DNA of 64,000 nt from positions 26,709,385-26,773,384 of the forward strand of contig OY783195.1 in the NCBI GenBank assembly GCA_963678675.1. Direction: 5' to 3'. The notes under the pieces were generated by a model that was not told the DNA's origin, did no database searches, and worked only from the letters and a program-made list of their open reading frames with translations. Positions 1-11,307 of the stretch are shown here, piece after piece. The stretch comes from Xiphydria camelus. Lineage: Eukaryota > Arthropoda > Insecta > Hymenoptera > Xiphydriidae. The position numbers and the translations under genes were made by a program. Within the stretch, counting starts at the first letter, position 1; the number at the start of each line of letters is the position of its first letter.

Positions 1-274
1 AAATAATTGTCAGTGTCAAAAAATATGTATCGAACCTAGAAGACATATTATGATCTTACAAATTCTTAGGAATATAGATTTATAAGAATATATATTTTTG
101 ATTCAAGAGTACCTTCGTTGGAATAAGAAATTCTTTCCGTGGAAAAAAAAAATTACTCGAGCCTTTCAAATATTTTCTTGCATGAAGAAAATTATAGTTT
201 GATCGTGGAATTATATTATGTTTTTAATTGAAGAAAACATTTTTTCGCACCAACAATTATTTCTCTCAGTGTAT
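1..274. mobile_element. Family D MITE, copy 1, cut by the window start
   Basis: Family D has ends ACTGAGAGAAATAATTACTA, a GTGYCAAAAAATA motif, and internal ATTCTTGATTCAAGAA blocks. This copy begins inside the left end and finishes ATTATTTCTCTCAGTGTA. Confidence 0.65.
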
Positions 275-292
275 ATTATATGTATACATATA

Positions 293-513
293 TAGTTGGA
301 AATTTTAAGTTCAAACTGGTCCATTCACTTTTATACGTTAAAATTGACTGTTTCTTCATGTTATATATGTAATCCAACATTTCTTGTATTAAAATTAACA
401 TAATAAATGTAAAAATTTGCACAAAGAATGTTGAATTAGTGCAAAGAATCAGTTGATTTTAATATACAAAAATGGGTGGTCCAATTCCAATGCAAAATTT
501 CCAATCGTGCACG
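293..513. mobile_element. Family K palindromic MITE, copy 1
   Basis: AGTTGGAAATTTTAAGTTC and CCATTCACTTTTATACG are mirrored at the right by AAAAATGGGTGGTCCAATTC and AAATTTCCAATC. Copies also at 1.9 and 47.7 kb. Confidence 0.65.
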
Positions 514-1930
514 CATACCCCTTATTTATTATAATATAGGCCGGTATGACGGGTGCACCCCGTCCGCTGTGGGGTTTCCTCTATAATTTCGTGATAATAT
601 CGATAGCCAAGATCCGAACCAAATGGCAATGCTGACGTTTATTTCCTCGATTATTCGAAAAAACGCAAACGAGTATTGAAATTATTGACCACTATTGAGA
701 TTACCGACGTTTCTCAGACTGATAGATTCATTCAAATCGGATCTTAGAGCTATCGGTATTACCACGAAATTACAACCACTTCCGGGCGAGGTGCACCAAC
801 CAATATGCAACCCGTTATACAGGCACGTATCAAAACAAACACCCCGTATATCTTTTTGATCGGCACCCATAAATCGTCTCTACCGATCCAAGCCCTCCCC
901 CCCCCCCCCCCTCCTTATCGATCAATCGCTTACGTTCCGAGGAAAAAACGAGCGGAGTGAAAAATCCCGTGGAAAAAAATGGTCTTCCTCCGGATTTCAT
1001 CTCAAGCGCGCTGTACCTATGTATATACCGTTGTGCGGCGGGTCGGAGGCAGGAGCGCGGAAGAGGGGTTTACCGAGAGGGCGGGGGGTACTCGTATCGG
1101 TCGTCCTCGTCGGGAGGGAGGGACGGGGAGCCGCGGTGCGGTACCTTGGTGGCCACGGGTGCGGTACGGTCGCTCCGTAACGAGGGGCCAGCCTTTATGG
1201 CCCGTAAAGATACGTGCCGTCCAGTTTACGTCCTCCTATATACGTAACGTAACGCCACGTAACGTCGCGCATAGTCGCTCGAACCCCTTTTGAAAGCCCT
1301 TGGCCGAATCTCCATCCACCGGCCCCGACGGCTCCCGACGGTTCCCCGAGGGGTAGTTTTATAATGCGCGGCGTGATTGTGCGTGATTGCCCCTCCCCCT
1401 TCTTTTCGCCGCGCGTCTGCGGGCCTCGCGATTTCGAACGCGAAGAATGACTCGAAATTTTCTTTCGCCTCCCTCGCCCCGAGAAATCGCTCGGCGATCG
1501 GTCCCGCGAGCGCGCGCGCCCCCCTGAGGAGAGAATCGGAAATGAGACGGTAGAACGAGTAGAGAAAGTGGACGACGACGAGACGGCGGTGGCGGCGGCA
1601 ATGACGGGAAATGGAATAACGAGGAGATCCGACGTATCGCGGCGATGGGGATGCTGCTGGAGGATGAAGGCAGCGGGGGGAGGGTGGCGGTGGTCATCGG
1701 GTGGGATTATCCTTTTACTGTCCTTTCCATCGATCGGGGTGGGGATAATTTACTCGTTTGTACGCGGCTAGAAGTCGAATTATAACGCGACGACTTTTTT
1801 TGCATACTGTGAAGTGGATTGTTATTCGACGATGGTGGACTTTTTGAGGAATCTTTTTGATGACTAAATCGAGTGCTGTCTGGTGAAAGTTCAGTCGTAG
1901 TCTTATTTGGCATCGGACGATTTGCACGCA
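514..1930. other. GC-rich spacer without recognised gene
   Basis: Single-copy, GC-rich from about 900 to 1780, with a poly-C run near 897-911. Overlapping open frames on both strands are of low complexity (runs of R, S, P and G) and I support none. Confidence 0.5.
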
Positions 1931-2130
1931 GTTGGAAATTTTGTGTTGAAATCGGTCCATACATTTTTGTACTTTAAAATCAATAGATTCATCGTGTTTT
2001 GATTAAACATTTCCTATGTGTTAAAATTAGCATAAGGAATATTTTTAAAATATGAAAAATCAGTTGGTTTTAACGTAGATATAAAAATGGGTGAATCACT
2101 CCTAATACGAAATTTTCAAATGTACAGGAA
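1931..2130. mobile_element. Family K palindromic MITE, copy 2
   Basis: CAGTTGGAAATTTTGTGTTG at the left and AATACGAAATTTTCAAATGT at the right, with AAAAATGGGTGAATCACTC inside. Inverse arms as in copy 1. Confidence 0.65.
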
Positions 2131-2185
2131 TCACTTGGTTTATTACTTCCAATGCAATGCTTGCGATGCAACTCAGTTTTATATA

Positions 2186-2518
2186 CGGAGAAAAAGAATT
2201 AGTTAGAAAAAGAATTTATTAGGTCTACTAATAATTATTTGCGAGCAAATAGTTATTAGTAGACCTAATTCTTTTCCTTAAATAATATAATACTTGCATA
2301 ACTAATTATGTATACTTCATAACTAATTATTTACATCAATTAAATCTTTTTTCATATTAAGTAAATACCTCTTCCTTGCAATCACATATTATTCCACATG
2401 ATTGTAAGGAAGAGATATCAAATTGTTGCGTTAAAACATTTCATTGATATAAATACATAATTACTCGCGACTCTGCAAGTAATTTTCAGTAGATTCAACG
2501 AATTCCTTTTTTTTCGTC
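2186..2518. mobile_element. Family A MITE, copy 1 (with internal hairpin)
   Basis: Family A is a palindromic MITE of about 250 bp. Its ends are CACAGAGAAAAAGAATTAG and the inverse, followed by GTTGGATCTACT. It has a core of CTTGCAATCACAT and its mirror ATGATTGCAAGGAAG. This copy carries an extra palindrome with GGTCTACTAATAA arms at 2222-2270 near its left end. Confidence 0.75.
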
Positions 2519-3328
2519 TTATCCGTTTATTATACGGATGTCGCGAGAAATCCCCAGCTCAATTTCTTTTTCACCGTCGAAATATCTCGCGCGGATAAGT
2601 CGAACGTAATACACCGCCCTCGAGTCTCACGAGAGGAAAGTCCTCGCGTCCGCTCGCCCTCGGAATTCGCTGCCGCGCGGAAATTTTCGACTCCCGAGGC
2701 AGCGATGCATTTAGCGAAACACCCGGTGTACACTTTCGTGTTTGCGTGTTTGTGAGTATCGCGTGCGTCGTGGATACGTGTAGGTACGAGGTGTGAGCGG
2801 GGATTAGTGGGGGTGTGTGGGTACGGATCGGAGCGGGGGGGTTGAGGCGGATGCGGGGGAGGCGGCGTGAATCAAAATTAGCTCCTCTTGTACGCTAACG
2901 CCGGACAGTCCCTTCAACTTTTTGGTCGCTCGATGGAGCTCTCCGTTCTCGCCTCTGCGGCTCTCCCTGTAGGTATACTTCTACCCTTCCGCTTTGAAAT
3001 CGCTCGAGAGACGTGTCCGGGGAGGATGGAAGGCGATTTAAGGAATTCGATTCGAGGGAACTACTCGAAATGCGCTTCATCGTTCGAAAAATGTTCGTTC
3101 TTCTGTGGGGCTTTTTTTAAAGGGTGGGTGTGGTAACGTGTCGATATATCCTCGGAAATATCAATACCACAGGGAGTTCCTCTATATCAAGGATTCGAAA
3201 AAGCTATGCAGAAAAATCGGAAGATATTAATGTCGTTATTCTGTACGCTGTTACATTTTACAGGGTGTAGTGCCTAAGAGGGCTGAAACAGAAGAAGACT
3301 AATTCTGTCGAAGTTAGTATACCTACTG
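2519..3328. other. Spacer without recognised gene
   Basis: GC-rich at 2580-3060, then AT-rich. No domain and no matched splice pair found. Confidence 0.5.
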
Positions 3329-3525
3329 CAAGGGAAAAGTTAAATCGTAGCATTTTTTCACAAAGTTTGTGGTAAATTTCGGGACAAGGCCAATTTATTG
3401 TTACGATAATTATAATTTTAGTAAAAATTATAGTAAAATTTGTAGAAGTTGCAAGCGTTGCTGTAATGTTCACTAAAATTGTAGTTATCGTGACAATAAA
3501 TTGGCCTTGATTTTTTTTTCCATGT
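3329..3525. mobile_element. Family C MITE, copy 1
   Basis: Family C is a palindrome whose arms read GGGACAAGGCCAATTTATTG, then TTACGATAACTACAATTTTA, and the inverse. This copy has both arms; the right end is TTTTTTTTTCCATGTG. Confidence 0.72.
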
Positions 3526-3644
3526 GACTAATAACACGATTTCCTACAATCTTCGTTCCTTGAAACACACTTGGCTGTCAACTCTGTTAAAGTAAGCAAA
3601 TCGTAGAAAGTCATACCATTGGTCAGTGTATACTCGTAAACACA

Positions 3645-3896
3645 ATTGAAGACACAAGTGCATAGAGGGTCTAAGTGATATTTTTGTGAAAAATGATTTT
3701 CTAACGTTTTTTAGACGTTTAGCTGTGTACAATTTGTATGCCGAAGTTAAATCAGCAAAATGATTAATATTAACAAAGTTAACAGTTGATAAAGGATCAA
3801 AAAATTAAAAATCAATCAAATTATTAACAGTTAAAATCGATTATCTCAAAACTTTTCAAACATTACATGGACCCTTTATGCACTTGTGTCTTCAAT
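3645..3896. mobile_element. Palindromic MITE, about 250 bp
   Basis: ATTGAAGACACAAGTGCATA and the following GAGGGTC are repeated inverted at the right end with one change. The interior is AT-rich and non-coding. Confidence 0.6.
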
Positions 3897-4315
3897 CAGG
3901 CTCCTCCTATTTGTGCCCTCTTGAGCATTACACCCTGTATAAAGCCACATACGAAAACTCCGTAACTCTACAGAATGTAACACCTTGCAGAGTTTACATT
4001 TCGTACGGAATAGCACCATTAAAATCGCGACATCTCCGAAACCAGATGAATTTCTGAGCATTTTGAAACTTTCATCGCGAGAGACGGCTGCACCTCGAAA
4101 GACTGCCTCGAAGAGATTCCTCGAATTTCCAAATCTCATGGAACGGCTTCACTGTTGCCCGTCGACTCGCACTAATCTTACAATTCCCCCGTCTCCCATA
4201 TCGACAACGATAACACTTCCAAGTCGCGCATCCACACCCCCCTCGTCAACGGCGCCCACACAAACCGCCCTACGTCGAATCGAAGCTCCTGCGATCCTCG
4301 CCTCACATATGTATA
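3897..4315. other. Spacer, possibly transposon-derived
   Basis: It contains ACACCCTGTATA near 3930, an end-like motif of many insect DNA transposons, but no inverted partner is visible. Confidence 0.35.
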
Positions 4316-4531
4316 CCATGTGAGGCTAAACTTATTCGCCAAGAAAGGAGCTTCAATCACTATTATCTCCTTATTTACGAACCTTCGGCCTACGTCGATA
4401 TAAGACTTTGTTGTAGATAAAAGTATAATCTTCAAAAAAAAAGTATTACACAAACACGAGCCAAAAGCTCATGGATAATGAGATAAAAATGATTCGAGTT
4501 TCTTTCCTGGCGAGTAAGTTTAACCTCACAT
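4316..4531. mobile_element. Family I palindromic MITE, copy 1
   Basis: ATGTGAGGCTAAACTTATTC is mirrored at the right end (GTAAGTTTAACCTCACATGA). Inner blocks are TTCAATCACTATTATCTCC and AGCTCATGGATAATGAGATA. Confidence 0.7.
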
Positions 4532-5576
4532 GATATTCACACATTCCCGGGACGGCCGCTGTTGCAGCTTTGTTTTTTGCCGGGGACTATCCCCTTTGCA
4601 ACGAGGCGCACACGCGTGCTGCCACCCGCACACGCACGGCACGCCGTACCTATATATATTCCCCGTCTCGCACACGCGCGCGCCCGCGTAAATAGCGTAC
4701 ACCACTTGCGCGCGTACACACGAGGGGTATTGAAATTAGCCGAGCGACCGTGGCGCGGCGCGAGGGGCGGCGATGCGAGGGCAGGAGGGCTTGCATATAT
4801 TCACACCGAATTAAGTCACCGACACAGGGGCCCCGGTCCGAGAGCCCGGAGGCTGGGAGAGTGCGAGAGAGAGAGAGGAGGGGGGGAGAGAGAGAGAGAG
4901 CACACACTCTTTGTGAAGCCGAGTCCTTTCACGCACGAAATTCACACTGGAGCGCGAGTGCATCGTGTTGCACCGTTTCACGTGTGTGTATTACCGGGCG
5001 CGCGCGCTAAACGCGAACTACACCGCGCGCCCGGTATCGCCGCGCTGCAGTTCCGAAGCGGGGAGGGATGCTGCGACGCTCGCGGATCCTGACATCTGCC
5101 CGAGCTAGGTATTCCGCGGCGCGGAGTGAATCCTAAACTGTGCATTAGGAATGATTTGTCGGCCGGCTAGCGCGATCGCGACGTCGCTCTCTCTAATCCC
5201 GCGCCGCTATGATTTACGTCGTCGCGACGCGGCGACGCCTGCGGCGCGTGTCCGCACGAAAATGCGGGGACTTCTGCGGGGACGGGGGTTTCTTTAACAG
5301 GGGGTGGGAATTGGGGGTTTGGACGCGATGCAGGAGTGTGATGGGATGTCTCTATTTTTTAATGGGAGTCATTTCGAATGGGGGAGCAATTTTAGCGGTA
5401 TCGTTTAGTCATGTCGTTGTATTATCGCGCATTTTCGGACCGCACCACTTCAGGAAACGTTTCTATCGGGAATTTTATGCGCTGAGAGATTGCTTTACGA
5501 TTTTCGATTGTTCACGATAAGACGGATTTCGTTTAATTTTTTCCTCCAGGAGACGCTAGAACGGCGTCATTATTAT
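4532..5576. other. GC-rich spacer with GA repeats
   Basis: CpG-rich, with alternating CGCG and CACACG tracts and the GA repeat at 4864. All frames are open by composition. No gene supported. Confidence 0.5.
4864..4900. repeat. GA-rich simple repeat
   Basis: GAGAGAGAGAG tracts broken by a short G run. Confidence 0.8.
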
Positions 5577-5841
5577 ACGGAGAAAAGAAAAATTAGTTGG
5601 ATCTACTAATAATTATTACTTCCGGGGTCGTAAGTAATTATTTATTTACATCAATTTGGTCTTTTTTCATATTAATTTCATATTTTTTCCTTGCAATCAC
5701 ATACCATTCCACATGATTGCGAGGAAGAGCTATTTGATTGATGTATTAAAAGAGATTTCATTGATATACATAAATAATTACTTGCGACCCCGCGAGTAAT
5801 TTTCAGTAGATCCAAAACTACCTAATTTTTTTTCTCAGTGT
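5577..5841. mobile_element. Family A MITE, copy 2
   Basis: Near full-length: AAATTAGTTGGATCTACT at the left, the CCTTGCAATCACAT core, and TTTTTCTCAGTGTA at the right. The right end carries the shared TACACTGAGAAAA signature in inverse. Confidence 0.8.
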
Positions 5842-5877
5842 ACAAGAGGTCACGGTGCAAGCATCCGTTCTTCTCTG

Positions 5878-6092
5878 CAGGGAAAAAGATAAATTGTAAC
5901 ATTTTCACAAAGTTTGTGGTAAAATGTGAGACAAGGCCAATTTATTGTTACGATAACTACAGTTTTAGTAAATATTACAGCAAGCGCTTGCAACTCCTAC
6001 AAGTTTTACTATAATTTTTCTAAAATAGTAGTTGTCATAACAAGAAATTAGCCGTGTCCCGAAGTTTATCACACACTTTTTTATCCTTGTGG
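5878..6092. mobile_element. Family C MITE, copy 2
   Basis: Both arms are present, from GCAGGGAAAAAGATAAATTG to TTTTTTATCCTTGTG. It lies about 40 bases from a family A copy. Confidence 0.72.
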
Positions 6093-6916
6093 TACGTGAC
6101 AGATTGAAGCGTTCCACTATCGCTGAGAACGACGGCGTGACTTTGTAAACCACGTGTCTCTGTATCGCGGAGATTTGCGAATGATATGTAGGGTTGTATT
6201 CAAATATATAAAAGAATACAAGATACTTGCAGTCGGTAATGAAATATACGGTTCCACGCGCCTCTCGAAAGGAAACTTACGATGGAAAAAATGGAAAAAA
6301 ATTTCCTGGAGAAATCTCTCAATGACGATGAGGGGAAAGTATATAGGCACGACGATTGCACGTCGTTATGACGGAGTGTTGGAGGGCGAGGGGTTGCGTC
6401 CGTCGGCTGATTGTAAATCAGGCCGGGGAGAGAGAAAGAGAGAGAGAGGGAGAAAGAGAAGAGAGAGAGAGAGGAGAGAGCAAGGAGACTACGGTTCGCT
6501 TCTTCGCCTCCGTTTCGTCGACTAAAAACGAGCGAAACTCGCCGGGCCGTTTATTTCTTTACTGAGGGAAAAAAATCTTCCAGATCCGGCGGGGCGGGCG
6601 ATAAAAATGTGCCCTGTTTTGGTTAAAAATTAGAGTTCGAACCGACCGTGGGGGTGCGACATAAACCCGTAAAACCCCCCCGAGAAAGATGCGCGCGGAC
6701 TCTGGACGTGCCGAAAAGCTGTGGTGGAGGGAAAAAAAAAACTCAATAAAAATATACAACACCGTTATTTAAAATAGTCCGAGCGCGTCGAGGTCGAAAG
6801 TCGAGCAACGGGAAGCGACTTTTTGGTCCCGTTTTTCGTATTCTGGCCGAGTTTTACTGAGGGCGGGGAGCGACCTTCCTGTAAAAGCATAAAAATTCAC
6901 TAAAACACCCACTTAC
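6093..6916. other. Spacer without recognised gene
   Basis: A moderately GC-rich block with the GA repeat at 6424. The minus-strand candidate exon follows at 6917. Nothing else supported. Confidence 0.5.
6424..6480. repeat. GA-rich simple repeat
   Basis: A purine-only tract of GAGAGA and GAAAGA units about 55 bases long. Confidence 0.8.
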
Positions 6917-7037
6917 CGCTGCGTCCATCGAACTGGGTCAACGCGATGGTGGCCCGTTCCACGTTGCAATGGTAGTTTTTACAGGCGCGATTCTCCCCAC
7001 CAGCGATGCACCCAAAATTTGTGACGCCTCGTGGCAA
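6917..7037 (-). CDS. Candidate orphan internal exon, cysteine-containing
   Basis: This 121-bp open stretch lies between acceptor AGAAAACCCTCAG and donor GTAAGT. In phase 0 it reads LPRGVTNFGCIAGG, ENRACKNYHCNVERATIA and LTQFDGRS. The three cysteines and mixed composition suggest an extracellular segment, but I do not recognise a family and no partner exon is certain. Confidence 0.27.
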
Positions 7038-7384
7038 CTGAGGGTTTTCTTTGGGAAAAAGCGAAGTCGCTGCATTTTTACGACGATCGGGACTCGGCGA
7101 AAAGTTTCGGAGGAAGGTCATGTAAAATTCTCTTTTTTTTAGACGCAGTGTGCGTTCAAATAAATCGAAGTAAAGCAGTATATTAAATGTTGGAGATGAT
7201 AGGGTGTGAAAAATGGGATATAAAAATCTATTTTTTAACGTAGAGTACTATTTTTGAAATGATTCCAGGTTGCATCATCAGGTCGGTTTTCTGAATCAAT
7301 AAGCTTATTTATTATAATTTCTCTTTGAAGTTCATGAGTTTTCCAGCTCTGATACATTTTCGAGAGTTCGCCACACACTTAAAT
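7038..7384. other. AT-rich spacer
   Basis: No repeat match inside the window and no coding signal. Confidence 0.5.
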
Positions 7385-7917
7385 AAATAATTTCTAGTGT
7401 CACCAAATTTGTTCTTCTAAAAACATGGTGCAAATTCAGAATCAGGCTATAGTTTTCTTTGTGCAAACAAATATTTGCTAGACTCGAATAATTGTTTTTT
7501 TTTTCACGCAGAAAGAACTTCTTGTGCCAAAAAAGGTATACTTGAAAAAATCAAGAGTATATATTTTTCGACCGAGAATATGTATTCTTAAAAGTTTTGA
7601 ACATTATGTCGTACGTATGCGAGAAGAGTGTCACAAGTAAACATTTCAATTTTGAGGTTTTGGGGTGTTTCTATACAATTCTGAGGTACGATCATTTTTG
7701 AATAATGATCTAGCTCATAGTTATTTTAAAAAAAATAATATTAGCCTTAAATCTTTCTTGACGAAATCAACTTCATACGAATGTTTGCTTTAATAAGGTC
7801 ACAAACACTATGTGACAATATTAACACTCTTATGACAGTCTTGTCGCAAATGTGCGATGTGTCCTTGGCGGAAGAAATATACATATTTTTAATACTAGTA
7901 ATTATTTCTCTCAGTGC
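7385..7917. mobile_element. Family D repeat, copy 2, diverged or interrupted
   Basis: The left part (AATAATTTCTAGTGTCACCA, ATAGTTTTCTTTGTGCAAAC) and right end (ACTAGTAATTATTTCTCTCA) match family D. The segment 7630-7880 does not match other copies and may be an older insertion. Confidence 0.5.
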
Positions 7918-8576
7918 AGCGAAAAATCGTCAAATTTACGGGACTCTGCGACTTTGCACGTGTTCGACAAAGAACGCGACGCCGTCGTCGCGGAAAACTT
8001 GGTCTGTGGGGCAAAAACGGGGGAAAAAACGGTACGGCGAGTGGTGCAGTCGGAAGTCGCGACCCGTATTGGGAAAACGGTAAAAACGGTTAAAAAAAGC
8101 AGCCGCGGAAGAACCCTTCCCCGAAAATCGTAAAAATCACGGAGCCTGCGCGCCGGTTTCTGCTCTCGCTCGCCTATGTGGTGCGCTGCAGGTTGGGAAA
8201 AAACCATGCAGGCGGAGCAGGGGTGAGAGGGAAAGAGAAAAAAGTTACAAGAGTTGACTTTACACCGCTAAGCCTTTCCCGCAGTAAAGTTAATTCAGCG
8301 ACGGTACCCGAAGTTTGTCCGTGGCAAAAGTCGCGTCGTAAAGGGGAAAAAGCGAGATAATGGAGAGACCGGTAAAAATAACCCTTAAAGTCTGCCCCGC
8401 GACGGCCGGAACGGGTTGCGCGACGCGCTCGCTTCTCCGTGGGGTGAGGGCGGGCGTAGCGCACCCCTCGTGCACGCGCTGCACTGACGGAGAGTACGGC
8501 GTAAATTCATAAACCATCGACGCGGTAAAACTTCTGTATTTTTATCCCCTGAGAAAAATTCGTGTCTTCCTTTTCA
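7918..8576. other. GC-rich spacer without recognised gene
   Basis: Several GAAAAC and GGTAAAAA tracts, overlapping frames on both strands, no domain. Confidence 0.5.
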
Positions 8577-8666
8577 CATACGGGGAAAGGGGATTAGTAA
8601 TTTTTACAGTAAATCCTAGTAACAGGGCTTCTTGAGGTGAAACGTTGAATTTTTTAATAGGCGCGG

Positions 8667-8845
8667 ACTGAGAAAGACAACGTCGTTAAGACGACAAAAC
8701 GCATCTGGTTAAATATATCTAGTTATTCTAACCAGAAAATGGTCAGTTTAATCAGACAGATGGAGAGGATCCATATTTCACCAAACGGTTTAGTTATAGT
8801 TTCCAAGATTTTGGTTAAATTAACCAAGTTATTATTCTCAGTGCA
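8667..8845. mobile_element. Family B MITE, copy 1, nested in family F
   Basis: Family B has ACTGAGAAA ends, GGTTAAA and CCAACCA-type repeats, and a core around GTTTAGTTATAGTTTCCAAG. This copy begins ACTGAGAAAGACAACG and ends TATTCTCAGTG. Confidence 0.7.
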
Positions 8846-9027
8846 GCGTACTTTTCACAGTTTATAACAGTATAGACCCGCATACATCCGACACATATCA
8901 ATGGGCGATTGGTAAATTTCACCGTACTAATTGATATTTATACTGTTACGAACTGTAAAAAAAGCACGCTGTTGTCTATTAAAAATTTTGAGGTTTCACC
9001 TCGAAGAGCCCTGTTACAGTACCTACC

Positions 9028-9299
9028 AAAAAAAATAGTAATAATAATAATTTAGTTAAAATGACAAAACACATTTATTTAAACGCATTTAATTATTCTA
9101 ACCAAAGTATGGGTCAGTTAAACCAAATATCAAGCTATTCTAAACGAATGTTTAGTTGCTGCAATCAAACGTTTAATTATTCTAACCAAAAAGTGATCAA
9201 TTTAACCAAACACAAATGGTGGATCCATATTTCACCAAGTGGTTTGGTCATCGTCTCCAGGATTTTGATTATATTGATTAAGTTATTTTTTTAGCGTGA
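9028..9299. mobile_element. Family B MITE, copy 2
   Basis: It contains TTAGTTAAAATGACAAAACA at the left, several ATTATTCTAACCAAA units, GGATCCATATTTCACCAA, and a right end TTATTTTTTTAGCGTGAG. A short frame is open through it, but only because of the repeats. Confidence 0.72.
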
Positions 9300-9358
9300 G
9301 ATAACTATACAAATTCACGAGTTTTCTCTTGATTCTTTACCAATTTTTTTTCTCCGTG

Positions 9359-11033
9359 CAAACTCGGTGTAAAGAGACGCAAGTGCGGAGGTTTGTCGAG
9401 GAGGGCGACTTCGGTGAGATTTTCGGCTGCAGTGTACCGTTGCTAGTGAGAAAAACGGTGCCTCGGACGAACGGGGCACCGTTATTTTTCCATTTTCCCG
9501 CGAGCACGGAAAAAGCGGCGCGCGAACTCTTAACCAATAAAACTCGATTGGGTTTATTTTCAAAAAATGTGTCTATCAACAGGGCGACAAGGCGAGGGTT
9601 CAGGTACCTTTTTGAAGAAAAATTCTCAAAACGCAGCCCGTTGCTTCGGTGCTCCTCTCTAAATTTCTCGCGCTTTCGAGAATTCTCGTGTCCGAAAATG
9701 GAGGGCGAACCGTAAATTCTCGCGAACCCGTTATTCCCGCGGAGAGAGTCCGACATTCTGTTTACACTCTTTTATACGACACGGCGTGGAGTCGCACGGG
9801 AAGTGTAACTGGTTCGCGTCGAACCGAGGATAATTTACGGGGCCGAAGGGGTTGGTATGTATACCGTTCGCGGGAATACTGTACAGGCAAGGGTTAGCGC
9901 CCACTGCTTGACCTCCGATCGGCTGGAAATAATTCTTTATTGGGCCATTATGGTGTCCCGTGGCGCACCCTGAGATTCGCAGGTTCGGAAATTTGCGCTT
10001 CGGTGCCGCCGCTGTTGCACTTTTGTCTTGCGGAGACATTGGTGTCGTCGCAATTGCCGTTGTAACGACGCGATGTCCTGGTCGGTAGCGCAGTGGTACC
10101 CGCGCGCGCACTCGTCCCTCGCTGCACCCGAAAATACCCGCTTTTACGACGGACCGACTGGCGTACGTTAATCCGGTCGCGAGTCTCGTTATACCGCGTG
10201 CGGTGTCCCGCCAGCGGTGATACTCGCTTCGGATATATCTACTGTACGTACATACGGAGAAAGCTCGGAAGCTTCGATTGAATTATGCCTAATTTCGAGA
10301 ATCTTTGAATGAGAAAACGAAAATCGGTGGAAGGGCGAGTTCGACATCGATTGTCTTGAAATCAGTAGCAGATAGCGAAGTTTAAACAAAAAAAAAATAA
10401 CGAATTAGTCATTCTAACTTGCAATAGATGTCCCCACTCAATAATGATTATCCTTATTGTCCTTCGTGAGGCTATTATGTAAAAGAGAGACAATGACTGC
10501 TAAATATTGAAGTTGTAAATAGGTAAGTCGTACAATCATTTAAGCGTATACTGCGTTAAGAAATGATTGAAAGTGAAGGAGATATAATCATAAAAATGCA
10601 TTAAAACGAATTAAACCGTGTGTGGAGATCGGATTTTACGGAGTATAATTAATAAAAAGAGAACTTAATTTATTCTATAAATTAGACTCTCTATAAATAA
10701 GCTGTGAATTTGAGTTTAAATTGGAAATCAATGTATTCTAGATATTTTAATGGAATTGAATTTTTATATTGTCGATAGAAATTTTGTCTACTTTGATAAC
10801 TTGTTTTAATTTCACTGTTCATTAAAAATATTTAGATGTGCAAACACGTTACGTCGTAAGGACGTTCGCTACTTGCGAGTCAAATTTCGCTTGTCATTTG
10901 TTCTCAATAATAGAAATTAGTGCCTAATAATACCGTACATGCCTTGTATTGGATTTCTTTTCGGTTAAACGTGATTTTATCAGCAATTCCACATTTCTAT
11001 GGCTCTCAATATTTTAACCTCTGTTTCCTTCAG
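9359..11033. other. Spacer upstream of the 11-kb candidate exons
   Basis: GC-rich to about 10260, AT-rich after. A long minus-strand frame at 9731-10111 has mixed composition but no splice sites or recognised domain. The AT-rich part could be an intron of the plus-strand gene. Confidence 0.4.
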
Positions 11034-11149
11034 CAGATATCGTTCAACGATATCGGAAATATTCTGAGATGGCCCTCAAAGATTCTCGAAAAGGATGGTT
11101 GGACGTAAAATATTGGGCTGAAGCAGATGACTTCGAAGAAGAGGCCGCC
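11034..11149 (+). CDS. Candidate first coding exon of an unrecognised plus-strand gene
   Basis: A pyrimidine-rich acceptor (CTGTTTCCTTCAG) precedes the exon and a perfect GTAAGT follows it at 11150. An ATG at 11069 gives 27 codons reading MALKDSRKGWLDVKYW then AEADDFEEEAA, ending in phase 0. The frame is also open upstream of the ATG to the acceptor, so the exon may be internal. Amino-acid content looks coding and the sequence is not repeated in the window. The family is not recognised. Confidence 0.42.
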
Positions 11150-11264
11150 GTAAGTCCCGCCGGTCTCCTAGAGTAGGCTTATTTCACGTTAAATCGGTAG
11201 TCCGTTTCGTACAAATCGTAATTAATAAATTGGAGCATTTGGTTAGCCGATTTTCGTGGTATAG

Positions 11265-11307
11265 GCCTATGTGGAGGGATCTCCGGGGGCAGTGCAAGAA
11301 GACTTCA
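11265..11307 (+). CDS. Candidate second exon of the same gene
   Basis: This 43-bp stretch lies between acceptor TTCGTGGTATAG and donor GTAAGC. It continues the frame of the 11.07-kb exon as AYVEGSPGAVQEDF plus one base (phase 1). The intron between the two would be 115 bp, a normal insect size. Unspliced, the frame stays open to 11462, so the donor is a choice rather than forced. Confidence 0.35.

Larger units (their letters stand above)
8577..9358. mobile_element. Family F repeat with two nested family B copies
   Basis: The outer parts match uninterrupted family F copies at 21.0 and 59.7 kb (CAGGGCTTCTTGAGGTGAAA, then ATTGATATTTATACTGTTAC, and TTTTTTTTCTCCGTGC at the end). Family B elements are inserted at 8667-8845 and 9028-9299. 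F is therefore older than both. Confidence 0.62.

Noticed and set aside
10080..10115. TAGCGCAGTGGTA, like a tRNA A box
   Set aside because: No B box (GGTTCGANTCC) follows at the right distance and no cloverleaf can be drawn.
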